DNA of 64,000 nucleotides from Phymatolithon calcareum (lineage: Eukaryota > Rhodophyta > Florideophyceae > Hapalidiales): NCBI GenBank assembly GCA_977006965.1, contig OZ345358.1, forward strand, positions 930,001-994,000. The letters are read 5' to 3'. Both the position numbers and the translations under genes were made by a program. The notes under the pieces are model-generated. The model worked only from the letters and a program-made list of their open reading frames with translations, searched no databases and was not told where the DNA came from. Below, piece by piece: positions 1-9,822 of the stretch (position 1 is the first letter of the stretch; each line of letters begins with the position of its first letter).

Positions 1-462
1 ACAGGGTTTGGGCTCCAACGGGGTCTTCACCAGCGTTCTCTTACTTCTCTTGCGGTTATCGAACCACCATGAGGAATCGAATCCTGGACTGCCTTGTAGA
101 ACGCGCATGTCGACATATAGCAGGGTTGCGTATCCAGTGGAAGATAGACTTTGAATCCAACGTGACTTAGTTTTCGAAGAGACCAGTGAAAAGCAAGGAA
201 GTGGAATATCTTGATGCCCAACTGCCGAATGCGTCAGTGTCCCCAGCTGTTCTGCAATGCGGTTCTTAGTTGTACCTGAGCGATCCACGTTCCTGGGCCG
301 GGGTGTAGTTCGGGACTGCATAATTCCACCTTCCTGATGATCGCGAGAGACATCATCGGCACAGATCGTATCCTGAACAATGTTGTCAAGGAGAAATTCG
401 TCATCATGGGACTTCTGATCATCGATAGATTGTTGGTCGTCAGATGATGCAACCTGACTCAT
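1..462 (-). CDS. Unknown protein, N-terminal part cut by window edge
   Basis: An ATG at 462 (minus strand) opens a frame of 154 codons that runs without a stop to base 1, so the gene continues outside the window. The first 45 residues are rich in Ser, Asp and Gln (an acidic, probably disordered start with two DDQ/DDE runs). Further in are Arg/Lys-rich patches (RPRNVDRSGTTKNR near residue 62, DNRKRSKRTLVK near 140) that could serve as nuclear signals. No family is recognised. An uninterrupted 154-codon frame at this base composition is unlikely by chance, which is the main argument that it is a real gene. It diverges from the Ulp1-like gene at 1143, with a 680-bp intergenic space holding a perfect palindrome. 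Confidence 0.5.
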   Translation of the reverse strand, partial: MSQVASSDDQQSIDDQKSHDDEFLLDNIVQDTICADDVSRDHQEGGIMQSRTTPRPRNVDRSGTTKNRIAEQLGTLTHSAVGHQDIPLPCFSLVSSKTKSRWIQSLSSTGYATLLYVDMRVLQGSPGFDSSWWFDNRKRSKRTLVKTPLEPKPC

Positions 463-1142
463 GGCGCAATGCAACTACGGAGGGAGCGATTCAATGAGTC
501 GTATCCAGGAAGTGCAGATGTTGACTACCGGGATTACAGTGCTGCAGTGCCCGTTTTGGCTTCGTTTTTTGAAGTATGATGAGATGCTTCCCTTTCTTCT
601 GAATACAGCGTGTAACGCATGAGTGATCTCCCAGAACTTTCCTGATACTCGGGTATGAAAAACACATTGCCGTCTTCCTTTGGAAGAGTAATGAGGAACT
701 AGCTTTTTTCCCCTCCAAGAATTCCTACATTTGGTGAGCTGAGGAACAGTTGAAAGGGCCGTCTATGTTTTCGCGTCGTACAGGTTGGAAAACGTCGTAC
801 GCGTCGTACGGCGTCGTATACGACGCCGTACGACGCGTACGACGTCTGCATCCCGTATTGAAATTCCAACTCATATGGTAATCACACGTTGCATTACATT
901 TTCATACGTATAGCCTTGACGTAGCTCAGAAACGTTCATTGCGAAAGGTACGAATGTACGAACGTATCATACAGTGCGACGGTCATAAGCACCATCTTCC
1001 ACGAAAGATGGTGCACGGAATATACATTGGCACACGATCTCCATATATTGGAAGGTAAAGAAGCTTACTTCGCATTGCACTGTTCTCCTTATCATTTGCA
1101 GTTGCTCCCCTTGCAGGAACTGTTTTCTCAGAAATCGGCGCT
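463..1142. other. Intergenic space with palindrome and hairpin
   Basis: No convincing gene is seen. The space lies between divergent genes and so should hold both promoters. It contains a 54-bp perfect palindrome at 792-845 and, at 989-1014, a hairpin with a perfect 10-bp stem (gcaccatctt / aagatggtgc) and 6-base loop about 130 bp before the Ulp1-like start codon. Confidence 0.5.
792..845. repeat. Perfect 54-bp palindrome
   Basis: Two 27-base arms are exact reverse complements with no spacer; the centre is gtcgta/tacgac. The sequence is built of CGTCGTACG-like words, so each arm is itself partly self-complementary. The match stops at 791 (a) and 846 (c). Confidence 0.95.
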
Positions 1143-2411
1143 ATGTCTGAGTGGCTTCCATGCAGCTCTCTTCCTGCAATATCGGAAAAACTCAGGGCAC
1201 ACCGGGATCGCGAAGAGAAAGTATCCGTCAGAGCGGCTATTGAAGCAGAAAAATGCGCTCGATTCGGTATTCCCCGGAGGAGACCACAAGCAAAAAGTAC
1301 TACCGATCTTTTACTTGGCGATGAGTTCTACGAAGGATCCGGTGCTTGTAGTACCGCCGGTCTGGATTTGCAAGACGCTGACGGGGTCAAAAAGACCACG
1401 GAGCGAATGTCCAAGACCGTTGACGTTGCGAGGTTTTCAAGTTCTCTTGACCACGAAGAACTGCCTGCGATTCTGGAGATGCCCCACAGAGGCGTTGATG
1501 GCGGCGATAGGATGAATCTTGAAAATCCATTTGGGAATCTCTATTCTGCAAAAGACTGGACTACGAGACCCCTACCGCAGTCCATTGCGTCGAAAGTTGA
1601 CTCTGTACGATGCATTACTGCTATTGTGCAGACAGCAAACTATGGAGCACAAAAAGTCATCTTGGGGTTTGGTGTTGTGGACATGCTGCGCGGACGAACG
1701 ACATCGGAATGTACTGAAGAGCCGGAGATGTACTGGGTCGAGGACCATGTCATCGACGCCTTCACAGGACTGATAAATAGACGCAGTGAAGCCTTTTTGG
1801 AGACCTTGGAGTCTGTACACAAGCCATCGAGGATCCTAGACCCATTTCGCAGACGCAGAGTACGTACCTATATCTTCAATAGTCAATTCTTTACAATATG
1901 GAAGCGACCCAAGAATGGTGGATACGATAGCGTGCGGAACTGGAGGCGAAAGGTTCCTCACTTCAATTCTGTTGGTATGTTCATGTTTCCTGCGTTCATA
2001 CATAACAACCACTGGGTTCTAGCCATTGTCGACGTGGATGGTGAACAATTCTTGTACTACGATCCCAAAGGAGCGAAGGACACATGTGGCGTGATCAGTG
2101 TTGCAAAGGAATGGCTTACAGAGGAAATTATGTCTGCTGCGTACGGGGATGTCTTCCAAGGCATGGACATATCGTCATGGCCCACCGCAGAAAACCCACC
2201 ATCACTACCAAGACAGCTGGACGCTCATTCATGTGGCGTATTTGTGCTATATGTGGCAGAACGTTATGAACGAGGTGTGAAGCCGGTGTTTACGCAATCC
2301 GACATACCCGTCATGCGCTCTCGCACAATTCTAATTATCAGAGAAAACAAGTTGTATGATGATGAAGATCCGGAGTGGACAGATGTACCAGACCCTGAAA
2401 AAAGTGACTGA
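1143..2411 (+). CDS. Ulp1-like C48 cysteine protease
   Basis: A 422-residue protein whose C-terminal half has the Ulp1/SENP (peptidase C48) signature. The catalytic residues visible are His290 in the HNNHW motif, Asp307 in LYYDP, the oxyanion Gln358 and the nucleophile Cys364 in DAHSCGVF, all in the expected order and spacing. The first 190 residues match nothing I recognise; residues 20-60 are basic. Members of this family cleave SUMO or related modifiers, but Ulp1-like proteases are also common cargo of eukaryotic DNA transposons, and the convergent neighbour (57 bp away) is a KDZ transposase. The start at 1143 is an ATG. No intron is needed. Active-site residues are complete, so the enzyme may be functional; whether the substrate is SUMO cannot be told. 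Confidence 0.85.
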   Translation: MSEWLPCSSLPAISEKLRAHRDREEKVSVRAAIEAEKCARFGIPRRRPQAKSTTDLLLGDEFYEGSGACSTAGLDLQDADGVKKTTERMSKTVDVARFSSSLDHEELPAILEMPHRGVDGGDRMNLENPFGNLYSAKDWTTRPLPQSIASKVDSVRCITAIVQTANYGAQKVILGFGVVDMLRGRTTSECTEEPEMYWVEDHVIDAFTGLINRRSEAFLETLESVHKPSRILDPFRRRRVRTYIFNSQFFTIWKRPKNGGYDSVRNWRRKVPHFNSVGMFMFPAFIHNNHWVLAIVDVDGEQFLYYDPKGAKDTCGVISVAKEWLTEEIMSAAYGDVFQGMDISSWPTAENPPSLPRQLDAHSCGVFVLYVAERYERGVKPVFTQSDIPVMRSRTILIIRENKLYDDEDPEWTDVPDPEKSD

Positions 2412-2467
2412 TCAAATGAGAATTGTTGGAGTACTATATAACGTAGCCTTATCGAAAAGTGAAGAAC

Positions 2468-5400
2468 TCACAAGCTAGAATGTATATTCTCAATAGAATC
2501 ATCTGTCTGACAACATGTGCAATGCAAGCCCACGCAATGAAAAAAGCACCATTCCAGGTCAAATTCTGCAAACCGCGTAGTTCTGTTTTGGAACAATTCG
2601 GAACTCTTTGCCTGTGACCGTATGTTCAAGACAATTGTCTGAAAGGCCAAGAGTGAAACATAGAGATTTAGTTTGCAATTTCTTAGGGACAGGCCCAATT
2701 TCGTAATTGCCCGATTCCTCTGTTCGTGCGCAACAGTGTTTGTCGATTGGAGCCTGAAATGCAGTCTCGGAGAGTACGATGGAGAGCAGGAGTGATTCTT
2801 GAAATGGAAGTTATCACATACCACTGTTACTTGAGCGACGGCCCACCAAAGACAATGAATAGCAGAAATAAAGAGCCCGCAGCAGAAATCATAGATCAAG
2901 TAGCTTGGAAGTTCTGCGAACCTTGATACAACGGTATCTAGAATCGCCCTGGGACCTTCATTTCGATACAGAATCTTGAATCCCAGAATCTTCGGATGAG
3001 AACAAGAGCAGCAAAATGTGAGCGCTCCTGGAGTGAACGACTTCTGCCTTTGTAAGAAGTCCTTTGAACAAGGTGCAGCACTTTCAAACTGATTGGCAAT
3101 ACCCTCTTCATCATTGAATGGCAAAGGACGCAATTGAGGTCTCCCTGGAAAGTATGATCCGGTGCGGATCGCTAGGTCGTAGCTGTTCCCGGAGAGCAAA
3201 GTATGGCTTGGATGATTATTTCCATGTCTCTGTTCCATAAGAGAGGTCAATTCGGAAGCATTGGACGATCTCCATCTCCGCTCGTACAGGAAAGCAGACT
3301 CTGTTCGCGTTGATTTGTTATAGAAGTTATAGAAGCGGTGAACAAGATATTTGCAGTCTTTGAGAACCGCCCCAATGGTCATTCGAACCGTAGATATTCC
3401 TTGCGCATCCTCTAAGGCTGTGGAACTGAAAACTCCAGCATGTAAGATTTTCAGTGAGGTGAGAATGTTGGTCTGATTCCCAGAGTTAGTTGCCAATAGT
3501 AAAGAAGGTGTTAGTAATGCTTCCTTCAGTTTTTCCGGGAGCGGTGCGCAGCATAGTTCTGCAAGCCTTCCCAAGGAAGGCACATCATATTCTCGAACAA
3601 ACTGGACAATGGGACCTTGCAATAACATCCTGACGAGGTTGAGCATGTCATTATGAATATGGCAATCACTTGAGTCACGAATATGACTCCTCCAACAAAC
3701 TTCACCATCGTCGTATACGTTTGAACAGGGTATTACATGAGCTTTGATATGATCGTGAAGACTTCTGTCCTTAGAAAAATCCCGCAGTGCACCTAAAAGG
3801 CGGAATAGCAAAGTTCTCGTATCGAAAATAGACGTGACAAATCGTCGTAAGTTTTCCAGGACACATTGAGATCCGACATCATTAAAGAAGTCGCCTCTGC
3901 TCTTCCCGCAGACAGAAATGGAATGAAAAGTACGAGGTATCGCTGAGTCGGAGACTAATCGAATTGCCGATCCAAAGTCCTTCTCAGTGTCTTTGGAGCA
4001 CCGAAGTGGCTTGCCTCTGATAGCCTGCAAGAGTATACGTACGGGCCTCTCTTCACGTATTAAGGATATAAGAGGTCTGACCGCAGCGTCAGCTCGCCCA
4101 CTACTCAGCAACGTTGAGGGTTTTAGTGGAATGCAAGGCTCGGATATGTTTTCGAATGGCCGCGCCCCTTGTTTCACGAATCCTTGGCTAATTCCATCCA
4201 TGCATAGAGCTTTGATCTTTTGGCCGTTGATCTCGCACACGTTGCACTGGAAGAGCTCGGGTGGTGGTGACATACACATTAGCCTCAACATGATCGCACA
4301 AAGCTTTGAGAGGGTCTTCACAGATCTGCACTGTGGCTCAGAGGGAATGACACCGAAAAGAATATTCGCTGTGACTAGAGAATGGAAATGTCGCAGACGA
4401 CCCGTGAGGGTTCCATTAGACAAAACTACACCATGTAGCTCCCGTCTCATCAGCGCATGAGTGGCTCCGCTTCGCAATGTGTCGAGAATAATATAGCTGG
4501 ATCTTCCTTCGGCGGAGATAGAAGCCCCGCAGGAACTTGAGCTGCAGCGGTACTCTTCTGTGTCCATTCGGCATGGCCCGATAGTACACATCACAATTCC
4601 GGAGGATAAGATCTTCAGAGAATGCTCATTTCTCTTGCTGCCACAGATTCCACAAAGCATTGGTGCTTTCAGAGTAAACGATATTCCTCTTCGAGCCAGA
4701 AGACAAATAGTTTCATCAACTTCCAGAGCACGCCGGCAGTTGACTGGGGAAAGTGGAAGAATGGATACAGATTGATCGCTCACTTCTTCTATCGCATGAA
4801 CAGAAGAGAAGTCATAGTTGGAGTCGACCCCGGTTTCCTCTTCACGTAGAATGGCTATTGTGCGAGTATGATGGCAGTCAGGAGAAATAATATTGTCACA
4901 GAAAGCACAGATGTCCCGTACGAAGCCTTTAGTTATGTGCCTGACGGGAACAAACCATACATCTTGGGCGTCCGATGGATTCTCATTGGTCGCAACGACA
5001 ATTATGGCGCCTTTGTGGTGAGTGTAAATTCGTGGAAGTGCGTTCGAGTATGGTGACAATTCTGTTCCATGTACACGAAGAACGAAACGAGCAATTATTT
5101 TCCCAGCTGTGTCCTCAGCCGTGTTGAATGAATTGGACACAGCGGCAATGACGGGCCGCATTCCAGCTGTGTGAACACAATCTTCGCGATCATTAACATT
5201 TCCGTGGTTTTTAGTGACGCGGCTCTGGGTAGACCCAATGCATGAGCAATGTGTTCTCCCGTCAATGCTAAGCCATGTACAGGTTGCATGTCTGCCCATG
5301 GGATTCTTACTGGTGGGACCAAGGCTTTTAGATCTCGGAACTTTGAAACAAATGCAAAGCAGCGGTGCTTTTACAATCTCGTACCCGGATGTACCCAAAA

Positions 5401-5971
5401 CATGGAGCATCGTTTCAGCTTGATTTTTAAAGCTTAAGCAGTAGTCTTGGGGAATGTCAAGAAAATTTTGCATTGATTGGGAACGCAATACATCCAGATA
5501 TGCGTTTTTCAACTGGGATGCAACTTCTAGAAGCTGGTCGGAACAGCATGACAACAAATACCTCAGTATGCTTCTCGAAATCTGTATTGGAATGGATTCC
5601 AGAAGCTGGACTCCTGTCAATGCTCGAGGTCTTCCACCCTTGCCGTGATGAGCTCCAGTATACCTTTGCCTGTCGATCTTGAAAGTATAGGTGACGTTTG
5701 GAAGAGCGGATCGTGGGTTTTGAATCTTGGCATCGGCATCATGGGCAAGATCCAGAGCCATTTCAATGCCCTCAAAATCACGGACTGAGAATAGGCTCTG
5801 AGACGGATATTGGTCCGGAAAGACGCTGTTCGCAGGAGACGACTCGGTCCTTTTGGAATGAGGGAGTCTCAAAAATTTGCCCGCAATATCTTCAATCTCT
5901 TTCGTAGTCCAGAGACTTTCGGACTCCATGTCGCGTGAGTAAACGAAATCGGGGACCTGATACTTCAGCAT
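2468..5971 (-). CDS. KDZ/Zisupton-type DNA transposase
   Basis: An intact 1167-residue frame starting with ATG. Visible in order: a SWIM-type zinc finger (Cys242, Cys244, Cys265, His267), a Cys-rich zinc-ribbon-like module (Cys440, 443, 462, 467, 476, 481), then the RNase H-fold core. The catalytic acidic residues I infer are Asp592 (LCMDGI, after a CNVC pair), Asp1028 (IYDFCC) and Glu1083 (AHEQRN), with the DNFHFKNHSC segment near 1053-1062 that is characteristic of the Kyakuja-Dileera-Zisupton superfamily (also of the domesticated vertebrate HMGXB3). Enzymes of this family cut and paste the element. The gene converges on the Ulp1-like protease. All three catalytic positions being present and the absence of stops over 3.5 kb suggest recent activity. 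Assignment to KDZ is firm; to Zisupton within it, less so. Confidence 0.8.
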   Translation of the reverse strand: MLKYQVPDFVYSRDMESESLWTTKEIEDIAGKFLRLPHSKRTESSPANSVFPDQYPSQSLFSVRDFEGIEMALDLAHDADAKIQNPRSALPNVTYTFKIDRQRYTGAHHGKGGRPRALTGVQLLESIPIQISRSILRYLLSCCSDQLLEVASQLKNAYLDVLRSQSMQNFLDIPQDYCLSFKNQAETMLHVLGTSGYEIVKAPLLCICFKVPRSKSLGPTSKNPMGRHATCTWLSIDGRTHCSCIGSTQSRVTKNHGNVNDREDCVHTAGMRPVIAAVSNSFNTAEDTAGKIIARFVLRVHGTELSPYSNALPRIYTHHKGAIIVVATNENPSDAQDVWFVPVRHITKGFVRDICAFCDNIISPDCHHTRTIAILREEETGVDSNYDFSSVHAIEEVSDQSVSILPLSPVNCRRALEVDETICLLARRGISFTLKAPMLCGICGSKRNEHSLKILSSGIVMCTIGPCRMDTEEYRCSSSSCGASISAEGRSSYIILDTLRSGATHALMRRELHGVVLSNGTLTGRLRHFHSLVTANILFGVIPSEPQCRSVKTLSKLCAIMLRLMCMSPPPELFQCNVCEINGQKIKALCMDGISQGFVKQGARPFENISEPCIPLKPSTLLSSGRADAAVRPLISLIREERPVRILLQAIRGKPLRCSKDTEKDFGSAIRLVSDSAIPRTFHSISVCGKSRGDFFNDVGSQCVLENLRRFVTSIFDTRTLLFRLLGALRDFSKDRSLHDHIKAHVIPCSNVYDDGEVCWRSHIRDSSDCHIHNDMLNLVRMLLQGPIVQFVREYDVPSLGRLAELCCAPLPEKLKEALLTPSLLLATNSGNQTNILTSLKILHAGVFSSTALEDAQGISTVRMTIGAVLKDCKYLVHRFYNFYNKSTRTESAFLYERRWRSSNASELTSLMEQRHGNNHPSHTLLSGNSYDLAIRTGSYFPGRPQLRPLPFNDEEGIANQFESAAPCSKDFLQRQKSFTPGALTFCCSCSHPKILGFKILYRNEGPRAILDTVVSRFAELPSYLIYDFCCGLFISAIHCLWWAVAQVTVVCDNFHFKNHSCSPSYSPRLHFRLQSTNTVAHEQRNRAITKLGLSLRNCKLNLYVSLLAFQTIVLNIRSQAKSSELFQNRTTRFAEFDLEWCFFHCVGLHCTCCQTDDSIENIHSSL

Positions 5972-7299
5972 GGGAATCGCGGACGTTACGGACGGTAAAC
6001 GGGTAGCCTAAACCAACTACAGGGCACTGTTGTGAGTATGATAGAGTTGAGGTTGATTTCAGAGATCGAACTGAATATGCGCTATAACGCGCACTAGAAC
6101 AGTCAGAATATTTCAGATAAGTAAGAACCTGCTATTATGTGCGTTTTCTGACAATTCATTTTCCTTAAAATTCTGAATATGTCTGAAATCATCAAGGTAG
6201 CTTCCGCAGTGAATGAGCAAGTAGTGCGTCTATTATTTCCTCTATTTGGATTACAGCAGGGTGTTAATCTTTGAACCTAATTGAAAACACGTTTCTTCTC
6301 TGCATGCTGCTCGTCATTAGAAGATTACACGCGAAGAAATCGCGGTAATTCCTCATTCAGCGAGTCCGAATGAGCGGCCTGAAGAATGAGTAGTATTGAC
6401 TTCTCTAACTGGTATTAGTTTTTCCTTAGTGAACATGTCCGGAAGAAACGGTTATACTGTTAGCACCATATGTTCTTAATGTGGCAGTCCACTTATCATT
6501 TCGCAATTTTCGTTTTATCTCAATTCTTCAAAAGTCCTCTCAGTAAGAAGCACAACATAAACATGAGCAAACATTCCAGAGTTTGATATTTCAGGGAAAC
6601 ACCTTAAGATATCTTCGTCATTGGTGCAGCCAGCGATACATTCCATTGACAAACTAGGCACTACAATAGGTGATGAAATGACCGCGTTTTCATTACTAAA
6701 ACCGTAGACTTTTAGTAGCCGAAGCCTCTGATTCCTGATTAGTACATCGTTCAACCGTCACGTTGTTATGCATTCACGGAAAAGGACTTTCACAGCGTTG
6801 TAGTGACACTCGTACATGATAGATTCGCATTGAAATTTATGTGCCCTTCACATTATTCGGAGCACACAGTTTTGAACCACTTTAGCACAAGACAAAATAT
6901 ATTTCAGAATTTCATCCAGACCTTGTGAACTGCATTTTTCTTTAAACGTGCCCAACAATAAATGGATAAAGGAAAGGGCGAACGGAATAGGTAAGCTTTG
7001 CTAAGACGGCCAAACGTGCTCGCCTTCCTGCCGCAAAACCATCGTAGATTCGAGCTCCGTTGCAATTTCCAAGCAATCGAGTGCCCAAGGCATAGAATGT
7101 AACATCTTCAAACGGTTTCATTAAAGACATATATATGATTTTGCAATAAGGAGTGTAAATTTGGTTTAGTCACTTCCTTTCTTGAGTACGTAATCATGAA
7201 CTAAAAATACTATACCTGGATCATATTCATGTATGACGGAATCCACATCACGCTAACCTATTGAAATATGACCCTTGGAGGCCTAGATATTTGTATACG
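5972..7299. other. Intergenic space, two doubtful short ORFs
   Basis: AT-rich 1.3-kb space upstream of the KDZ transposase. It holds a SINE fragment (6226-6392). Two short minus-strand frames (6942-7130, 62 codons; 6515-6754, 79 codons) read in the same direction and could be decayed exons of one gene, but I find neither a recognisable family nor clear splice sites, so they are not called. Confidence 0.4.
6226..6392 (-). repeat. SINE body fragment
   Basis: Related to the 3' half of the tRNA-derived SINE copies at 54830-55289 and 63341-63782; shared words include gctcgtcattaga, ttacrgcagggyg and, downstream, tggttcc-like sequence (here ggtaattcc). The tRNA-like head is missing, so this is a 5'-truncated, older copy. 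Confidence 0.55.
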
Positions 7300-7608
7300 C
7301 AGGGGAAAGTTATACAGGGGGAGGAAAGCAAGTCGATTGTCATATCGTTTTTCTCAAGCGTGCATGTGTGCTCTGTATGATGCGTGAACGGTAATACGAA
7401 ATGCATCATAAAAATATGTGAGAAAGCTAAAATAACCGTCAGGAAGTGGTGAAAATTGGGAGACAGAATGTTGTGACTGCTTTTTAGATATATTTTTGAT
7501 ACTCGAAACCCCCCTCATAATTTAACGTGTACAACGCGACCAACTTTTTCAGTATAATCTTTGAAACTTCCAAAACTTGCTTTCCTCCCCCTGTTTAACT
7601 TTCCCCTG
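7300..7608. mobile_element. 309-bp MITE with 34-bp terminal inverted repeats
   Basis: The ends are inverted repeats of about 34 bp with a single mismatch, beginning CAGGGGAAAGTTA and continuing through a GGGGGAGGAAAGCAAGT block. The element is flanked on both sides by gtatacg (7293-7299 and 7609-7615), a 7-bp target duplication. There is no coding capacity. The CAGGG start resembles hAT-type ends, but hAT elements make 8-bp duplications, so the superfamily is uncertain. Confidence 0.85.
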
Positions 7609-7835
7609 GTATACGTATTCGAAATATTTGCGCGGAATCGAGCCGCTCTCTGATCCATCATGACAATCTGCGCTACGAGCTAGTTCCCATCCACTCTTCT
7701 AACCGTTTCCATGGTCCTTTCCAACGTCTCTCGGACACCTGCACCCGTCAGACCTCAATACATGCGCTCACACTACCAGCTAGACGATCTGCTAGTTGTT
7801 TCGTTTGTCAGTCGCATACCTTTCCAGCTGTCACC

Positions 7836-9431
7836 ATGCAGAACCCTGCTGTTCTGCAATGTGCTTCATCACTACGAGAAAATAGCTCTTCCGCCAATAT
7901 CCTACCATCAATCGCGATAATTTCGTCAACACTAGCGCACATCGTCGAGTGCGCGCGCTTTGTTGAGGAGCATGCAAGACAAGATCCCTCAATTGGTGTG
8001 CTTTCTCTCGCTATTATTGCGAAGACAGCGCCTACGACATCGTCTTCCGCGAGCAGCTTCACTCTATGGGGACCAAGAACGTTGGCAAATGCAGCAGAAG
8101 GAATCAGATTACGGAGCCAAAATACAAATGATGCGAACGAGGATGCGTCAAGTCAGCGTGTTGGACCCGATGCGGAGACGAGTACCGATCAAGTTGATCA
8201 GCAAAATAGTGATTCAACTCTGAATGATTTCAATGGAGTACAGCTTCAATCTAATGATTCTTCAAACGTTACTTCTCCTTCTCCAACCTCTGGATTTCAA
8301 ATCTATCCATCTCACGACGCAGACGAAACTGATAAATCGGAGGACAAACAACTTCATCGAGACCAGTTCAGTGCAGCCGATCCAACTCTCCTGTCAGACC
8401 GAATTATCAGTCCTGCAGAGGGACCATTCGTGATTGAGGACAAAACCGCGGCCAAATGTCTTTCTCTTTTACTGGACGCTTCTGGTATTACTTCCCATCC
8501 GGTCAGTTGCAGGCCATACACGCTCGCAAAAGTGCCTCGTCCAGTTATTGTCTCCGCAGCTCGAGCTATGATGCGAATATACATGACGGAGAACAATGTT
8601 CAATCAAGATACGTCAAGTACAGCTCTCTCCTGCCTGTCGAGCTTCGCAAGCGCCAAGTCCAATTCTCCGCAATAGCGCTTATTCCCTGTGCCTCTGGAT
8701 TTCGTGTCCTTGGCGGAGTGGAAACCGTTATTTTGGACATTAAGAAACCGGACAGGAACCAAAAGGAACTCCACTTCGCAATGTTCGCGGCTTTGCTTCA
8801 AGTGGATCCTAATGGTATTTGTGAAAGACTTCTAAAGAACCACGCTGCTCAGGGTCTGGGACCCGAGGGATGCACAAAGAAGCCAGGAATTCAATGCGGG
8901 GGCCCAAGCAGATGTTCGGAACGCACTGTTCGACCAACGTGCGCCTTCTTCGACGATTCCAGGACTGTAATCGCATCGGGTCAAGTTTACCCATATTTGG
9001 CTTTCCTCAAAGGGAACCGCGTACCTGCGGGAAAAATCGCTGTACAGTTTTCTTCAGATCGAGCAGGATTTTATTTTTGGAATGTCACTAAGGTTTCCCG
9101 GAAAAATTTGACGGACGCCTTTCAAAACGTTCTAGGCTCTGCCATTCTAGTCATGGACACCATCGACTGCAATAATCGGATTGCAGCGGAATACGGTACG
9201 CTGGATATTTCTGAGGCTTCTGTTGTATGCGATGTGAAAATCAGCTCTAATCGAAAGTCGGACCCCTATCCATTCGCTGAATGGTGCCGATTTGGAGCTT
9301 CGCATGTGTTTCAGACTACAGACATTCTTTCTTCGAAAAAATTTATCCCCAAAACTCTTGGTGATTTTGAAAATCAAATCGCTGGCATATGGAACAGGTC
9401 CCTGCTCAAGGAGCTTCCCAGCGTTTCGTAG
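7836..9431 (+). CDS. Unknown 531-residue protein
   Basis: ATG-initiated single-exon frame. Residues 1-60 are Ala/Ser-rich; residues about 85-190 are low-complexity (Asn, Ser, Asp, Gln, Thr), probably disordered; residues about 195-520 look like a folded domain with regularly spaced hydrophobic segments. A Cys cluster near 348-372 (CTKKPGIQC, GPSRCSER, RPTCAFF) could bind a metal. I recognise no family. It lies between a MITE and the convergent Pif1-like helicase in the stretch of long intact genes, so a role in a large mobile element is possible but not shown. Confidence 0.6.
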   Translation: MQNPAVLQCASSLRENSSSANILPSIAIISSTLAHIVECARFVEEHARQDPSIGVLSLAIIAKTAPTTSSSASSFTLWGPRTLANAAEGIRLRSQNTNDANEDASSQRVGPDAETSTDQVDQQNSDSTLNDFNGVQLQSNDSSNVTSPSPTSGFQIYPSHDADETDKSEDKQLHRDQFSAADPTLLSDRIISPAEGPFVIEDKTAAKCLSLLLDASGITSHPVSCRPYTLAKVPRPVIVSAARAMMRIYMTENNVQSRYVKYSSLLPVELRKRQVQFSAIALIPCASGFRVLGGVETVILDIKKPDRNQKELHFAMFAALLQVDPNGICERLLKNHAAQGLGPEGCTKKPGIQCGGPSRCSERTVRPTCAFFDDSRTVIASGQVYPYLAFLKGNRVPAGKIAVQFSSDRAGFYFWNVTKVSRKNLTDAFQNVLGSAILVMDTIDCNNRIAAEYGTLDISEASVVCDVKISSNRKSDPYPFAEWCRFGASHVFQTTDILSSKKFIPKTLGDFENQIAGIWNRSLLKELPSVS

Positions 9432-9822
9432 AGCAGCTGATCACACCTCATGGTGCGAAAGCCGTCGTATGCGAGGAACTCTTTCATTTCAGGGAGATTT
9501 TCCCTCATACGACAGTTCGCGCCTTAGCACAATGCATTGCCGGGATACATGGTGACCGAGGACCACGCGAGTAGCATTGGTTCATGTTCCCTCAACGGAA
9601 AGGATGCAGTTTTTTCAATATTGAAGGTTCTCATGCCCGTTGTGCCGAAATTTCGTAGCTTCATCACGCCGTGATGCAATGCGAAGAGTACCATGCTCGC
9701 AAAACTTTGATCTGTGCACAACAATTGTTTCCTATTTGTAACTGATTCATTTCAGGCTTAAAAAATGAGAGCGAGAAACTTTACTGGCGTGCAAGCCTTC
9801 CGCATGCCGACTGCATTCATTT

